Source: Pseudomonas botevensis (lineage in GTDB: Bacteria > Pseudomonadota > Gammaproteobacteria > Pseudomonadales > Pseudomonadaceae). Taken from it: a stretch of DNA of 64,000 bases. The position numbers were made by a program, and so were the translations under genes. The stretch lies in contig NZ_JAHTKI010000010.1 of NCBI RefSeq assembly GCF_019145475.1, positions 124,001 to 188,000 on the forward strand, in the 5' to 3' direction. The notes under the pieces were generated by a model. That model made no database searches and was not told the DNA's origin. It was given only the letters and a program-made list of their open reading frames with translations. Numbering within the stretch: position 1 is the stretch's first letter; each line of letters begins with the position of its first letter. Shown here in pieces: positions 49,606 through 60,306 of the stretch.

Positions 49606-50226
49606 TTATTCGTGATCCTCAAGGTATTGCAAAGCCATCCTTTCCGTCGCCACCTTCACCGGCGGCAACAGATGCGGCGCCACCAGCATCATGATCTGGT
49701 ACACCACCAGCCGAACCTCGCCCTCGCGATCAAGAATCCGCTGGTAGTCCAGGGAAAACAGCAGGGTCATGGTGATCTGCTCCACCAGTTGCCCCAGGGC
49801 CTGGGTGTCGCTGACCAGTTGCCCGGAGGCCTTCAACCGCGCCAGCAACGACGCCAGTGTGCGCTTCAGGGCGTTGAGCAGATTGCGAATGCCCTTGGCC
49901 AGTTTCGGCAGGCGTCCGGCCAGGTTCGACAGGTCCTGGAACAGGAACCGGTACTGCGCCAGGCGCTCGACGATCAGGTGCAGGAACAGCCAGTAATCTT
50001 CCGGTGCCAGTTCGACATCGGCGGGCGGGTCGAGCAGGGGCGTCAGTTCACTCTGGAAGCGCTCGAACAGCCCAAGAATCAGCGGTTCCTTGCCGTGAAA
50101 GTGGTAGTAGAGGTTGCCCGGGCTGATCCCCATTTCATTGGCAACCTCCATGGTGGAGACGTTGGGTTCGCCCTTCTCGTTGAACAGTTGCAGGGCACAT
50201 TCGAGAATCCGGTCGCGGGTTTTCAT
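49606..50226 (-). CDS. phaD: TetR-family regulator PhaD
   Basis: 206 residues. TetR N-terminal helix-turn-helix (RDRILECALQLFNEKGEPNVSTMEVANEMGISPGNLYYHFHGKEPLI), then a large helical ligand domain. In P. putida PhaD activates phaC1 and phaI transcription, probably sensing a CoA intermediate. Last gene of phaC1ZC2D, separated from phaIF by a shared terminator. Confidence 0.94.
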   Translation of the reverse strand: MKTRDRILECALQLFNEKGEPNVSTMEVANEMGISPGNLYYHFHGKEPLILGLFERFQSELTPLLDPPADVELAPEDYWLFLHLIVERLAQYRFLFQDLSNLAGRLPKLAKGIRNLLNALKRTLASLLARLKASGQLVSDTQALGQLVEQITMTLLFSLDYQRILDREGEVRLVVYQIMMLVAPHLLPPVKVATERMALQYLEDHE

Positions 50227-50261
50227 CCAGTCTTCTTAACGGGTTCGAGGCAGGTGGAACG

Positions 50262-51944
50262 TCAGCGCACACGCACGTAGGTGCCGGGTGCCGCCTCCAT
50301 CGGTGGATAGTTGGAACTGCCGAGGGTCATCTGGGTTTCCTGCAGGGCGCCGGAGCGTTGCTGTACCCACTCCAGCCACTGCGGCCACCAGCTGCCGTCG
50401 ACCTTTTTCGCGTCGTAGTACCAGGCGCGAGGGTCGCTGCTCAGTTTGCCGTTCTCGACGTAGTTGGCTTTCGGGTTGCTCGGCGGGTTGAGAATACTCT
50501 GCACATGGCCGCTGCTGGACAGCACGAAACGCCGTTCGCCGCCCAGCAGCAGGGTCGAGCGATACACCGCGTCCCAGGGTGTGATGTGGTCGTTCATGCC
50601 GGCCACGCTGAAGCTGTCGACCGTGACTTTTTGCAGGTCGATCGGCGTGCCGCACACCTCCAGGCCTCCCGGATGGGTCAGCGGGTTGTGTTTGAAGAAA
50701 TCCAGCAGATCACCGTGGAAGGCGGCCGGCAGGCGCGTGCTGTCGTTGTTCCAGTAAAGGATGTCGAAGGCCGGCGGCTCTTTGCCCAACAGGTAGTTGT
50801 TGATGAAGTAGCTCCAGATCAAATCGTTGGGCCGCATCCAGGCGAAGACCTTGGCCATGTCGCGGCCATCCAGTACGCCCTTCTGGTAGGAGCGACGCTT
50901 GGCCGCTTCGAGCGTCTGCTCGTCGGCGAACAGCGTCGCCGGGCTGTCGATCTGACTGTCGAGCAGGCTCACCAGGTACGTCGCGCTGGACACCCGGCGC
51001 AGTTGCCGCTTGGCCTGCAAATGCCCTTGCAGCGCGGCAATTGTCAGCCCGCCGGCGCAGGCGCCCATCAGGTTGACTTCGCGGGCGCCGGTGATCGCCC
51101 GGCAAATGTTCATCGCCTCTTCAACCGCTTCGACGTAGGTCGACAGGCCCCATTCGCGATGGCGAACATCCGGGTTGCGCCAACTGATCATGAACGTTTG
51201 CAAGCCGTTCTTCAGGGCGTACTGGACGAAGCTGTTGGCCGGGCTGAGGTCGAAAATGTAGTACTTGTTGATTTGCGGCGGCACCACCAGCAGTGGCTTG
51301 GCATACTGTTTTTCGCTCATCGGCCGGTACTGGATCAGCTCGAGCATTTCGTTGCGAAACACCACCGAGCCGGCGGTGGTGGCAACGGTCTTGCCGACCT
51401 CGAACGCCTGCTTGGTGACCTGGCGCGGCAGGCCGTCGTTGTGCAGCAGGTCGTCGAACAGATGGCTCAGGCCACGCACCAGGCTGTGACCGCCGGAGTT
51501 GAACAGCTCCTTGACCGCCAGCGGATTGAGCAGGGTGTTGGATGGCGCCACGGCGTCGTTGAGCAGGGCGAAGGCGAACTGCGCGCGGGCGCGGTCGTCC
51601 TCGCTCATGCTGCTTTCGTCGATCCAGCTCTTGATCTGTTTCTGCCAGCTCAGATAGGCCTGCAGGCTGCGCCGGTAGAACGGATTGAGGCTCCAGGCCG
51701 GGTCGGCGAAGCGGCTGTCCTGGGGATTGATCGGGTGCAGGGTTTCACCCAGCAACACACGTCCGAGCTGGCCGCCGAGCTTCAGGGCGTGCTTCGCGCT
51801 GTGGACGGGATTGCGCAGGCCATGGGCCGCGACGTTGCGCAGGGTCGAGATCAGGTCCCGACCGCGCAGACCGGTCATCGCACTCTGCGCATTGATGAAC
51901 ACGGCGGGGCTTGGGACCACGCCGGTCGCTGGTTTGTCGCGCAT
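50262..51944 (-). CDS. phaC2: Class II poly(3-hydroxyalkanoate) synthase 2
   Basis: 560 residues. Polymerises medium-chain 3-hydroxyacyl-CoA. The catalytic cysteine is in the lipase-like box GACAGG (NLMGACAGGLTIA, about residue 296). The partner Asp and His are in the SQIDSPATL/AGMNDHITPWDAVYRS region and SSSGHVQSILNPP. Similar throughout to PhaC1 encoded 1.1 kb upstream. The operon order phaC1-phaZ-phaC2-phaD is classical. Confidence 0.95.
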   Translation of the reverse strand: MRDKPATGVVPSPAVFINAQSAMTGLRGRDLISTLRNVAAHGLRNPVHSAKHALKLGGQLGRVLLGETLHPINPQDSRFADPAWSLNPFYRRSLQAYLSWQKQIKSWIDESSMSEDDRARAQFAFALLNDAVAPSNTLLNPLAVKELFNSGGHSLVRGLSHLFDDLLHNDGLPRQVTKQAFEVGKTVATTAGSVVFRNEMLELIQYRPMSEKQYAKPLLVVPPQINKYYIFDLSPANSFVQYALKNGLQTFMISWRNPDVRHREWGLSTYVEAVEEAMNICRAITGAREVNLMGACAGGLTIAALQGHLQAKRQLRRVSSATYLVSLLDSQIDSPATLFADEQTLEAAKRRSYQKGVLDGRDMAKVFAWMRPNDLIWSYFINNYLLGKEPPAFDILYWNNDSTRLPAAFHGDLLDFFKHNPLTHPGGLEVCGTPIDLQKVTVDSFSVAGMNDHITPWDAVYRSTLLLGGERRFVLSSSGHVQSILNPPSNPKANYVENGKLSSDPRAWYYDAKKVDGSWWPQWLEWVQQRSGALQETQMTLGSSNYPPMEAAPGTYVRVR

Positions 51945-52070
51945 GACTCAACACTCCTTCGTCTACAGGCCAAAAGCAAACTCACCGAACCAGAACACCA
52001 TAGACGCTGTTACGGGTTGTTGCCTGCGCAGCGTCCTGCCGCGCCTATTTCGGAGCACTTACCGTGCCGG

Positions 52071-52925
52071 TTATCCGCCCAGCGGTGTCGGATGCGGATG
52101 CATCACCGCCCGTTGCCGTTCCTCCTGGAGGAATTTCATGATGATCGGCGCCACCGCTTCGGCCCGGGTAATCAGGAACAGGTGACCGTCGTCGATGATG
52201 TGCAGCTGCGCGTTGGGAATGCGCCAGGCGAGCATGCGCATGTTGATCAGCGGGATCAGCGGATCGTCGTCGCCGGCCAGCACCAGGGTCGGCTGATGGA
52301 TCTTGTGCAGCCAGTGAATGCTGGTCCAGCCCAGGCCCGCGAACAGTTGCCAGTAGTAACCGAGCTTGCCCGCCGAACGCACCTTGGCCGCGTGGCTGGC
52401 GGCCAGGGTCGGGTCGCGGCGGAACGAGCCGCCGTAGATCATCGGCGCGATGCGGATCACATGGGACGGCTGGATGTAGCGCCGGGGACTGGCCATCATC
52501 CACAGCACTTTCGGCTTGCCCGGCACCATTACCGCGCCCGCCGCCGTGGCCGCCAGCACCAGTTTCTTGCAGCGCTCGGGGTAGTCATGGGCGAACTGCT
52601 GCGCCAGCGCGCCGCCCCAGGACACACCGATGACGTTGACCTGGCCGTAGTCGAGGTAATCGAGCATCCGTGCGGTGAGCTTCGCCAGCCCCGGAAAGCG
52701 GTACGGCCGGTTTGGCGTCGAGGAACCGCCGACACCGGGCACGTCGAAGGCGATCACTTCCAGGTCCGGATCCAGCGCCGCGACAAAAGGAAACACCAGC
52801 TCCAGGTTGGCGCCGATGCCGTTGAAAATCAGCAAGGGCGTCAAGTGAGGCTTGCCGGGGCGTACGGCGGTCCGGATGGTCTGGCCATCCAGCTCGACGG
52901 TACGAAAGATGAACGGGTGCGGCAT
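52071..52925 (-). CDS. phaZ: Intracellular PHA depolymerase
   Basis: 284 residues from MPHPFIFRTVELDGQ (ATG 52925), the length of P. putida PhaZ (283); a longer in-frame start would add 14 atypical residues. Alpha/beta hydrolase with lipase box GVSWGGA (Ser about 102), Asp in AGDDDPLIP and His in DDGHLFLI. It mobilises stored mcl-PHA. It lies between the two synthase genes so synthesis and turnover are made together. Confidence 0.95.
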   Translation of the reverse strand: MPHPFIFRTVELDGQTIRTAVRPGKPHLTPLLIFNGIGANLELVFPFVAALDPDLEVIAFDVPGVGGSSTPNRPYRFPGLAKLTARMLDYLDYGQVNVIGVSWGGALAQQFAHDYPERCKKLVLAATAAGAVMVPGKPKVLWMMASPRRYIQPSHVIRIAPMIYGGSFRRDPTLAASHAAKVRSAGKLGYYWQLFAGLGWTSIHWLHKIHQPTLVLAGDDDPLIPLINMRMLAWRIPNAQLHIIDDGHLFLITRAEAVAPIIMKFLQEERQRAVMHPHPTPLGG

Positions 52926-52971
52926 GCTCAAGCCCTGTTGGGTCACACATTTCATAGTCCACTTCACCCGA

Positions 52972-53060
52972 GTGGGCGCGGGATTGCTCGCGAATGCGGC
53001 TTTTCAGTCACCCTTGATATCGGCTGACCGAACGCTTTCGCGAGCAAGTCCCACGCCCAC
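52972..53060. repeat. REP pair (divergent variant) between phaC1 and phaZ
   Basis: GTGGGCGCGGGATTGCTCGCGAA and its inverse TTCGCGAGCAAGTCCCACGCCCAC flank about 42 bases. They lie in the 157-base phaC1-phaZ gap, where such structures could lower read-through and set the synthase to depolymerase ratio. Confidence 0.8.
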
Positions 53061-53082
53061 GCTCCGGGGCGAGGTGTGTCAG

Positions 53083-54762
53083 TTACCGCTCGTGTACATA
53101 AGTGCCCGGCGAGGCTTCGCCGGCCGGGTATGCCTTGTTGCCCAGTTTGGTCGGGGCCTTTTTCAGTTCGCCCGAGCGCTCGGCCTGCCAGGCCTGCCAG
53201 TGCAGCCACCAGGAGTCGGCATGCTTGGTCGAGTTTTCCTGCCAGTCGTCAGCGTTGTCGGCCATTTCGGTGCTGGTCATGTAGCGCGACTTCGGGTTGC
53301 CCGGCGGGTTGAGGATGCTCTGGATATGCCCGCTGCTCGACAGCACGAATTCGACCTTGCCACCGAACAGTTGCGCCGACTTGTAGCAGGACTTCCACGG
53401 CGTGATGTGGTCGTTGGTGCCGGCCAGCGAATAGATGTCGGCGGTGACGTTCTTGAGGTTGATCGGCGTGCCGCACACTTCCAGTGCATCGGGGCGGATC
53501 AACGGGTTGTTTTTGAACATCTCGATCAGGTCGCCGTGGAATGCCGCCGGCAACCGGGTGGTGTCGTTGTTCCAGAACAGGATGTCGAACACCGGCGGCT
53601 CGTTGCCGAGCAGGTAGTTGTTGACCCAGTAGTTCCAGATCAGATCGTTCGGGCGCATCCACGCGAAGACCTTGGCCATGTCCTTGCCTTCGAGCACACC
53701 GGCCTGATACGAGTGCCGCTTGGCGGTCTCCAGGGTCTGCTCGTCGACGAACAGCGCGACGTCGGTGTCCAGGGTAGTGTCGAGCACGCTGACCAGCAGG
53801 GTCAGGGCGTTGACCTTGTTCTCGCCGATCGCCGCGTAATGGCCGAGCAGGGCGGTGCAGGTGATGCCGCCGGAGCAGGCGCCGAGCATGTTCACGTCTT
53901 TGCTGCCGGTGATCGCCGTGACCACGTCCACCGCTTCCTTGAGGGCTTCGATGTAGGTCGACAGGCCCCACTCGCGCTGTTCCTTGGTCGGGTTGCGCCA
54001 GCTGACGATGAAGGTCTGCACATTGCTGCGCAGGCAGAAGCGCGCCAGGCTCTTGTCCGGGCTCAGGTCGAATACGTAGAACTTGTTGATCTGCGGCGGG
54101 ACCACCAGCAGCGGGCGTTCGTGGACCTGCTCGGTGATCGGCTTGTACTGGATCAGCTCCAGCACGTCGTTGCGAAACACCACCGCGCCTTCGGTCACGC
54201 CCAGGGTCTTGCCGACCTCGAACGCGCCCATGTTGACCTGGCTCGGCATGCCGCCGTTGTGGACCAGATCCTTGGCCAGGTGCGAAAGACCATCGAGCAG
54301 GCTTTTGCCGCCGGTCTCGAAGAAGCGTTTGACCGCCGCCGGGTTGGCCATGCTGTTGGTCGGGGCCATGGCTTCGGTCATCAGGTTGATGACGAAGTGG
54401 CCGCGCGCGATGTCTTTGGCCGACAGGTTGCTGTCGTCGATCCAGGCATGAAGCTCCTTGCGCCATGCCAGATAGGTTTGCAGATAACGTTTGTAGAGCG
54501 GGTTCTGGCCCCAGGCCGGATCGACGAAGCGACGGTCATCGCCAGCGGGTTGCAAGTCGGATTTGCCGAACAGCACATTCTTCAATTCAAGGCCGAAGTG
54601 AGTGACGTGCTTGACGCTATGGATCGGTTGTTTGATGGCCTGGGTCAGCACCATTCGAGCAGAGGCCAGCAGATCCTTTCCGCGAAGCCCAACGACAGGA
54701 TTCAGCCCCAGGGTGTTTTCCGAGGCTTGGTACTTCAAATCATCGTTATTCTTGTTACTCAT
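53083..54762 (-). CDS. phaC1: Class II poly(3-hydroxyalkanoate) synthase 1
   Basis: 559 residues. Catalytic Cys about 296 in GACSGGITCTALLG, with the Asp of LVSVLDTTLDTD and the LAGTNDHITPWKSC region, and the His of SSSGHIQSILNPPGNP. Main mcl-PHA polymerase in pseudomonads. ATG 54762 has GGAG 8 bases upstream. First gene of the phaC1ZC2D unit, with a long upstream region holding a sigma-54-like site. Confidence 0.96.
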   Translation of the reverse strand: MSNKNNDDLKYQASENTLGLNPVVGLRGKDLLASARMVLTQAIKQPIHSVKHVTHFGLELKNVLFGKSDLQPAGDDRRFVDPAWGQNPLYKRYLQTYLAWRKELHAWIDDSNLSAKDIARGHFVINLMTEAMAPTNSMANPAAVKRFFETGGKSLLDGLSHLAKDLVHNGGMPSQVNMGAFEVGKTLGVTEGAVVFRNDVLELIQYKPITEQVHERPLLVVPPQINKFYVFDLSPDKSLARFCLRSNVQTFIVSWRNPTKEQREWGLSTYIEALKEAVDVVTAITGSKDVNMLGACSGGITCTALLGHYAAIGENKVNALTLLVSVLDTTLDTDVALFVDEQTLETAKRHSYQAGVLEGKDMAKVFAWMRPNDLIWNYWVNNYLLGNEPPVFDILFWNNDTTRLPAAFHGDLIEMFKNNPLIRPDALEVCGTPINLKNVTADIYSLAGTNDHITPWKSCYKSAQLFGGKVEFVLSSSGHIQSILNPPGNPKSRYMTSTEMADNADDWQENSTKHADSWWLHWQAWQAERSGELKKAPTKLGNKAYPAGEASPGTYVHER

Positions 54763-54886
54763 CTACGACGCTCCATTGTCCTGAGACGAGTACCCGGTTT
54801 TCTGCTGTCAGTTCCACAGCCAATGCCAGGTACTACTGCTCGGGTGACCGTTGATTCTGCATAGCTGCTTTACAGTCGTAGAGCAC

Positions 54887-54902
54887 TGCAGGGAACTTGC
54901 CA
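54887..54902 (-). promoter_or_regulatory. Candidate sigma-54 promoter of phaC1
   Basis: On the minus strand TGGCAAGTTCCCTGCA matches the -24/-12 pattern with correct GG-GC spacing. It would start transcription about 110 bases before phaC1. A sigma-54 promoter before phaC1 has been described in P. aeruginosa. The rest of the 257-base gap (54763-55019) shows only an imperfect GC-rich hairpin near 54935-54970. Confidence 0.5.
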
Positions 54903-55019
54903 GCTCCATTGGTTACCCGAGTTTAATTTTTTTCGCAAGCGGGCCGCTCCTCGGCGCCGAAGCGGAGCATTCAAACAGATGATTTTAGAAAATGCCCTCT
55001 AAACAGTCCGAGGTGCGGA

Positions 55020-55397
55020 CTAGAGCATCAGCTTGACGACGGACTCGTCCGGGTCGCGGGTTTTGCCGGCCGCCTTGAGTTCGGCCAGATAATCGGCCCA
55101 CAGTGCGTCATAACGTCGCCCCAGCTCGTAGAGATATTCCCAGGTGAACAGGCCGCTGTCGTGGCCGTCATCGAAGGTCAATTTCAGGGCGTAGTTGCCG
55201 GCCGGTTCCAGCTTGCTCAGGCCGACATGCAGCTTGCCGAATTGCAGGATCGGTTTGCCGTGGCCCTGGACCTCGGCGGAAGGGGAATGCACGCGCAGGA
55301 ATTCGGCGGGCAGGGTGAACTCCTCGCCGGACGCGTATTTGAGCGTCAGGGTTTTCGAGGCTTTGTGCAGTTTGATGTCGGTGGGAAGTTGGGTCAT
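55020..55397 (-). CDS. DUF971 family protein (GBBH-like N-terminal domain)
   Basis: 125 residues from MTQLPTDIKLHKASKTL. It matches the DUF971/GBBH-like family: LTLKYASGEEFTLPAEFLRVHSPSAEV and LTFDDGHDSGLFTWEYLYELG. In gamma-butyrobetaine hydroxylases a similar domain binds zinc, but here the zinc cysteines are not evident. The gene sits between hslVU and phaC1 on the same strand, as PA5055 does in P. aeruginosa. Function unknown. Confidence 0.85.
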   Translation of the reverse strand: MTQLPTDIKLHKASKTLTLKYASGEEFTLPAEFLRVHSPSAEVQGHGKPILQFGKLHVGLSKLEPAGNYALKLTFDDGHDSGLFTWEYLYELGRRYDALWADYLAELKAAGKTRDPDESVVKLML

Positions 55398-55433
55398 GGC
55401 CTGGCGTCCAGTTTGTGAGCGACCCGTTCGAAT

Positions 55434-55519
55434 GCGGGAGCGGGCCTGCTCGCGAAAGCGGTGTGTCAGCAACCGTCATGTCGGCTGACACGGCCTTCGC
55501 GAGCAAGCCCGCTCTCACA
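55434..55519. repeat. REP pair (inverted) with inner hairpin
   Basis: GCGGGAGCGGGCCTGCTCGCGAA and TTCGCGAGCAAGCCCGCTCTCAC enclose a second inverted repeat GTGTCAGC/GCTGACAC (55463-55490). The array lies between hslU and the DUF971 gene. Confidence 0.85.
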
Positions 55520-55547
55520 GGGTTCGCGCTACCGCTGTAAGAGTTGC

Positions 55548-56885
55548 TTACAGGATATAACGGGACAGGTCTTCGTTCTGCGCCAATTCACCCAAGTGGC
55601 TGTTGACGTACTCGGCGTCGATCTGGATCGCCTTGTCGTCATGGGCGCTGGCCAGGTCTCCGGCGCTGAACGACACCTCTTCCAGCAGGCGCTCGAGCAG
55701 CGTATGCAGGCGACGGGCACCGATGTTCTCGGTCTTCTCGTTGACCTGCCAGGCGATCTCCGCCAGACGCTTGATGCCTTCGGGCTGGAACTCGATGTTC
55801 AGGCCTTCGGTTTTCAGCAGCGCGCAGTATTGCTCGGTGAGCGAGGCGTGCGGTTCGCTGAGGATGCGCTCGAAGTCTTCCGGGCTCAGGGCCTTGAGTT
55901 CGACACGGATCGGCAGACGGCCTTGCAGCTCCGGCACCAGGTCGCTCGGCTTGCTCAGGTGGAACGCACCGGAGGCGATGAACAGGATGTGGTCGGTCTT
56001 GACCATGCCCAGTTTGGTGTTGACGGTGCAGCCCTCGATCAGCGGCAGCAGGTCGCGCTGCACACCTTCGCGGGACACATCGGCACCGCCGACGTTGCCG
56101 CGCTTGGCAACCTTGTCGATTTCGTCGATGAACACGATGCCGTGCTGCTCGACCGCTTCCAGGGCCTTGGTCTTCAATTCTTCTTCGTTGACCAGGCGTC
56201 CGGCTTCTTCGTCACGCACCAGTTTCAGTGCTTCCTTGACCTTGAGCTTGCGGGCCTTCTTCTTGCCCTTGCCCATGTTGGCGAACAGGCTCTGCAACTG
56301 GTTGGTCATCTCTTCCATGCCCGGAGGCGCGGAGATATCGACGCCGGACACTTCAGCGACTTCGATTTCGATTTCCTTGTCGTCCAGCTGGCCTTCGCGC
56401 AGGCGCTTGCGGAACAGTTGGCGCGTGTTGGAATCCTGGGTCGGCGCTTCGTCATTGTTGAAGCCCATGCGTGCCGGTGGCAGCAAGGCGTCGAGGATGC
56501 GGTCTTCGGCGGCGTCTTCGGCGCGGTGACGAACGCGGGTCATTTCCTGCTCGCGCAGCATCTTGATCGCGGCGTCGGCCAGGTCACGGATGATCGACTC
56601 GACGTCACGGCCGACATAACCGACTTCGGTGAATTTGGTCGCTTCGACCTTGATGAACGGCGCGTTGGCGAGTTTGGCCAGGCGACGGGCGATTTCGGTC
56701 TTGCCGACACCGGTCGGGCCGATCATCAGGATGTTTTTCGGGGTCACTTCAACGCGCAGTTCTTCAGGCAACTGCATCCGGCGCCAGCGGTTGCGCAGGG
56801 CAATCGCGACGGCGCGCTTGGCATCGTCCTGGCCGATGATATGGCGGTTGAGTTCGTGGACGATTTCGCGGGGAGTCATGGACAT
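55548..56885 (-). CDS. hslU: HslVU protease ATPase subunit
   Basis: 445 residues. AAA+ unfoldase forming hexamers on HslV. Walker [10 protein letters not shown] (about 58-66), the GYVGRDV pore motif (about 91-97), the inserted I-domain (about 110-245), Walker [11 protein letters not shown], and a C-terminal tail DLSRYIL that inserts into HslV to activate it. A second ATG at 56879 gives [11 protein letters not shown] and may be the true start. It follows hslV by about 55 bases. Confidence 0.97.
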   Translation of the reverse strand: MSMTPREIVHELNRHIIGQDDAKRAVAIALRNRWRRMQLPEELRVEVTPKNILMIGPTGVGKTEIARRLAKLANAPFIKVEATKFTEVGYVGRDVESIIRDLADAAIKMLREQEMTRVRHRAEDAAEDRILDALLPPARMGFNNDEAPTQDSNTRQLFRKRLREGQLDDKEIEIEVAEVSGVDISAPPGMEEMTNQLQSLFANMGKGKKKARKLKVKEALKLVRDEEAGRLVNEEELKTKALEAVEQHGIVFIDEIDKVAKRGNVGGADVSREGVQRDLLPLIEGCTVNTKLGMVKTDHILFIASGAFHLSKPSDLVPELQGRLPIRVELKALSPEDFERILSEPHASLTEQYCALLKTEGLNIEFQPEGIKRLAEIAWQVNEKTENIGARRLHTLLERLLEEVSFSAGDLASAHDDKAIQIDAEYVNSHLGELAQNEDLSRYIL

Positions 56886-56940
56886 AGTAATTGACGGTCC
56901 TCAAGCAGAAACAAGCCGTGGCACACGGGCCGCAACAGGC

Positions 56941-57471
56941 TTATTCAGCGAGATCCTGCTCCTCAATGGTCTGGGTGTGGTTGGTGAATACACAGATGTC
57001 GCCGGCGATGCCGAGAGCAGTCTCGACGATTTCCCGGGCCGACAGGTCGGTCTTTTTCAGCAGGGCGCTGGCTGCAGCCTGCGCGTAGGCGCCGCCGGAA
57101 CCCATGGCGATCAGGCCATCTTCGGGTTCGACCACGTCACCGTTGCCGGTGATGATCAGCGAGGCGTCCTTGTTGGCGACCGCGAGCATGGCTTCGAGGC
57201 GGCTCAGGGAACGGTCGGTGCGCCACTCTTTGGCGAGTTCGACGGCGGCGCGGATCAGGTGGCCCTGATGTTTCTCGAGCTGGCCTTCGAAGCGTTCGAA
57301 GAGGGTAAAGGCGTCAGCGGTGGCACCGGCAAAACCGGCGATGACCTGGCCGTGGTACAGGCGACGGACTTTTTTCGCGTTGCCTTTCATCACGGTGTTG
57401 CCGAGGGAAACCTGGCCGTCGCCGCCCATGACGACTTTGCCGTGGCGGCGGACTGAAACGATGGTGGTCAA
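56941..57471 (-). CDS. hslV: HslVU protease proteolytic subunit (TTG start)
   Basis: 176 residues. The catalytic nucleophile of HslV is the N-terminal threonine exposed after Met removal, so the gene must read start-Thr-Thr-Ile-Val. Only TTG at 57471 gives this ([24 protein letters not shown]); GGAGA lies about 8 bases upstream. Longer in-frame starts would bury the nucleophile. Lys and Gly residues of the proteasome-like active site ([17 protein letters not shown]) are present. It is behind a heat-shock-type promoter. Confidence 0.95.
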   Translation of the reverse strand: MTTIVSVRRHGKVVMGGDGQVSLGNTVMKGNAKKVRRLYHGQVIAGFAGATADAFTLFERFEGQLEKHQGHLIRAAVELAKEWRTDRSLSRLEAMLAVANKDASLIITGNGDVVEPEDGLIAMGSGGAYAQAAASALLKKTDLSAREIVETALGIAGDICVFTNHTQTIEEQDLAE

Positions 57472-57517
57472 GGGAAGAGTCTCCACGCTGCGGGGCGAAA
57501 ATGCCTTATGCAAACCC

Positions 57518-57545
57518 ATATGGGGGTGGTGGAGGGTTTTTCAAC
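57518..57545 (-). promoter_or_regulatory. Sigma-32 (heat-shock) promoter of hslVU
   Basis: On the minus strand GTTGAAA-N13-CCCCATAT is a near-consensus heat-shock promoter (CTTGAAA, 13-16 spacing, CCCCATNT). The -10 is at 57518-57525 and the -35 at 57539-57545. This places the transcript start about 40 bases before the hslV TTG. Confidence 0.8.
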
Positions 57546-57604
57546 TGCGGGGTCAGTGAGGGGACGAGCGGTGGGCAAGTATTGGAAGACGTAGCGTCTG
57601 TGCC

Positions 57605-57680
57605 GGCGTCTTCGCGTGAAGGCCCGATGCCACAGGGTTTGTGCTGATCCCTGTGGCAGCGGGTTTGCTCCGGGCAACCG
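57605..57680. repeat. Degenerate REP-like inverted repeat
   Basis: TTCGCGTGAAGGCCCGATGCCACAGGG is opposed by CCCTGTGGCAGCGGGTTTGCTCCGGG, a decayed REP pair in the gap between the SPOR-protein gene and hslV. It could act as a weak end for the argS-SPOR transcript. Confidence 0.6.
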
Positions 57681-57695
57681 GTGTTTCTGACGCTG

Positions 57696-58412
57696 TCAGC
57701 GGCTCTGGCGTTGTTGTAACAACAGGTTGCTGAAGCCGGCGCCGGCCAGTTGTTTCTGTGCGGTGGTCAGTTGTTCGCGGTTGCTGAACGGGCCGACCAG
57801 CACGCGATACCAGGTTTCATCCTTCACCGTGCCGGACTCCACCGCCACCGCCTGCCCCAGCAGAATGATCTGCGCACGGACCTTGTCGGCGTCAGCCTCT
57901 TTGCGGAACGAACCGGCCTGGAGGAAGAACTTGGTCACGGGTGCCGCCTTGGTCACCGGCGGTGCGGGTGGCGGGGTGATCCCGGCCAGTGCCGCCTGAG
58001 CCCGCGCAGTGTCGATCTTCGCCGCTTCCGCCGGGGTCACCGGCGTTGTCGGGATGGCCGGCACTTGAGGGGTCGGCAGAGTCTTCTCCGGCACCGCATC
58101 CGGCGGCACGATCACTTCCGATTCCGGCAGCAGGGTGTAGAAGTCGTATTTCGGCTTCACCGGTTGCGTCGGGCTCGGCGGGGTCTTGTTGGCCTCGGCG
58201 ATCTTGGTGGCTTTCTGTTGTTGCTGTTGCTCGACCTTCTCGCGCTTGACCGTGTCGCTGCCCTTGCCCGGCTCCAGTTTCATCAGAAACACGATGAACG
58301 CGCCGACCGTCAGGCCGATGGCCATCCACAGCCAACCCGGAATCGGTTGCTTCGCTGGAGCTTGATAACGGCTGGCGCCACGCTTGGGTGCAGGTTTTTT
58401 CTTGGCAGCCAA
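57696..58412 (-). CDS. SPOR-domain membrane protein (FtsN-like)
   Basis: 238 residues. A basic cytoplasmic start (MAAKKKPAPKRGASRYQ), one membrane helix (about 27-45), a Gln- and Pro-rich periplasmic linker, and a C-terminal SPOR domain (about 160-235: KFFLQAGSFRKEADADKVRAQIILLG...WYRVLVGPFSNREQL) that binds denuded septal peptidoglycan. The build is that of FtsN, and the gene follows argS by a single base. The corresponding PA5052 is often left unnamed, so I do not assign ftsN. Confidence 0.9.
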   Translation of the reverse strand: MAAKKKPAPKRGASRYQAPAKQPIPGWLWMAIGLTVGAFIVFLMKLEPGKGSDTVKREKVEQQQQQKATKIAEANKTPPSPTQPVKPKYDFYTLLPESEVIVPPDAVPEKTLPTPQVPAIPTTPVTPAEAAKIDTARAQAALAGITPPPAPPVTKAAPVTKFFLQAGSFRKEADADKVRAQIILLGQAVAVESGTVKDETWYRVLVGPFSNREQLTTAQKQLAGAGFSNLLLQQRQSR

Positions 58413-58413
58413 C

Positions 58414-60306
<1,893 letters not shown>

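Noticed and set aside
50358..53027. Long plus-strand frames (889 codons, and 670 codons at 52852-54864) over phaC2, phaZ and phaC1
   Set aside because: Antisense shadows; they span several real genes and intergenic gaps and have low-complexity Arg/Gln/Val content.
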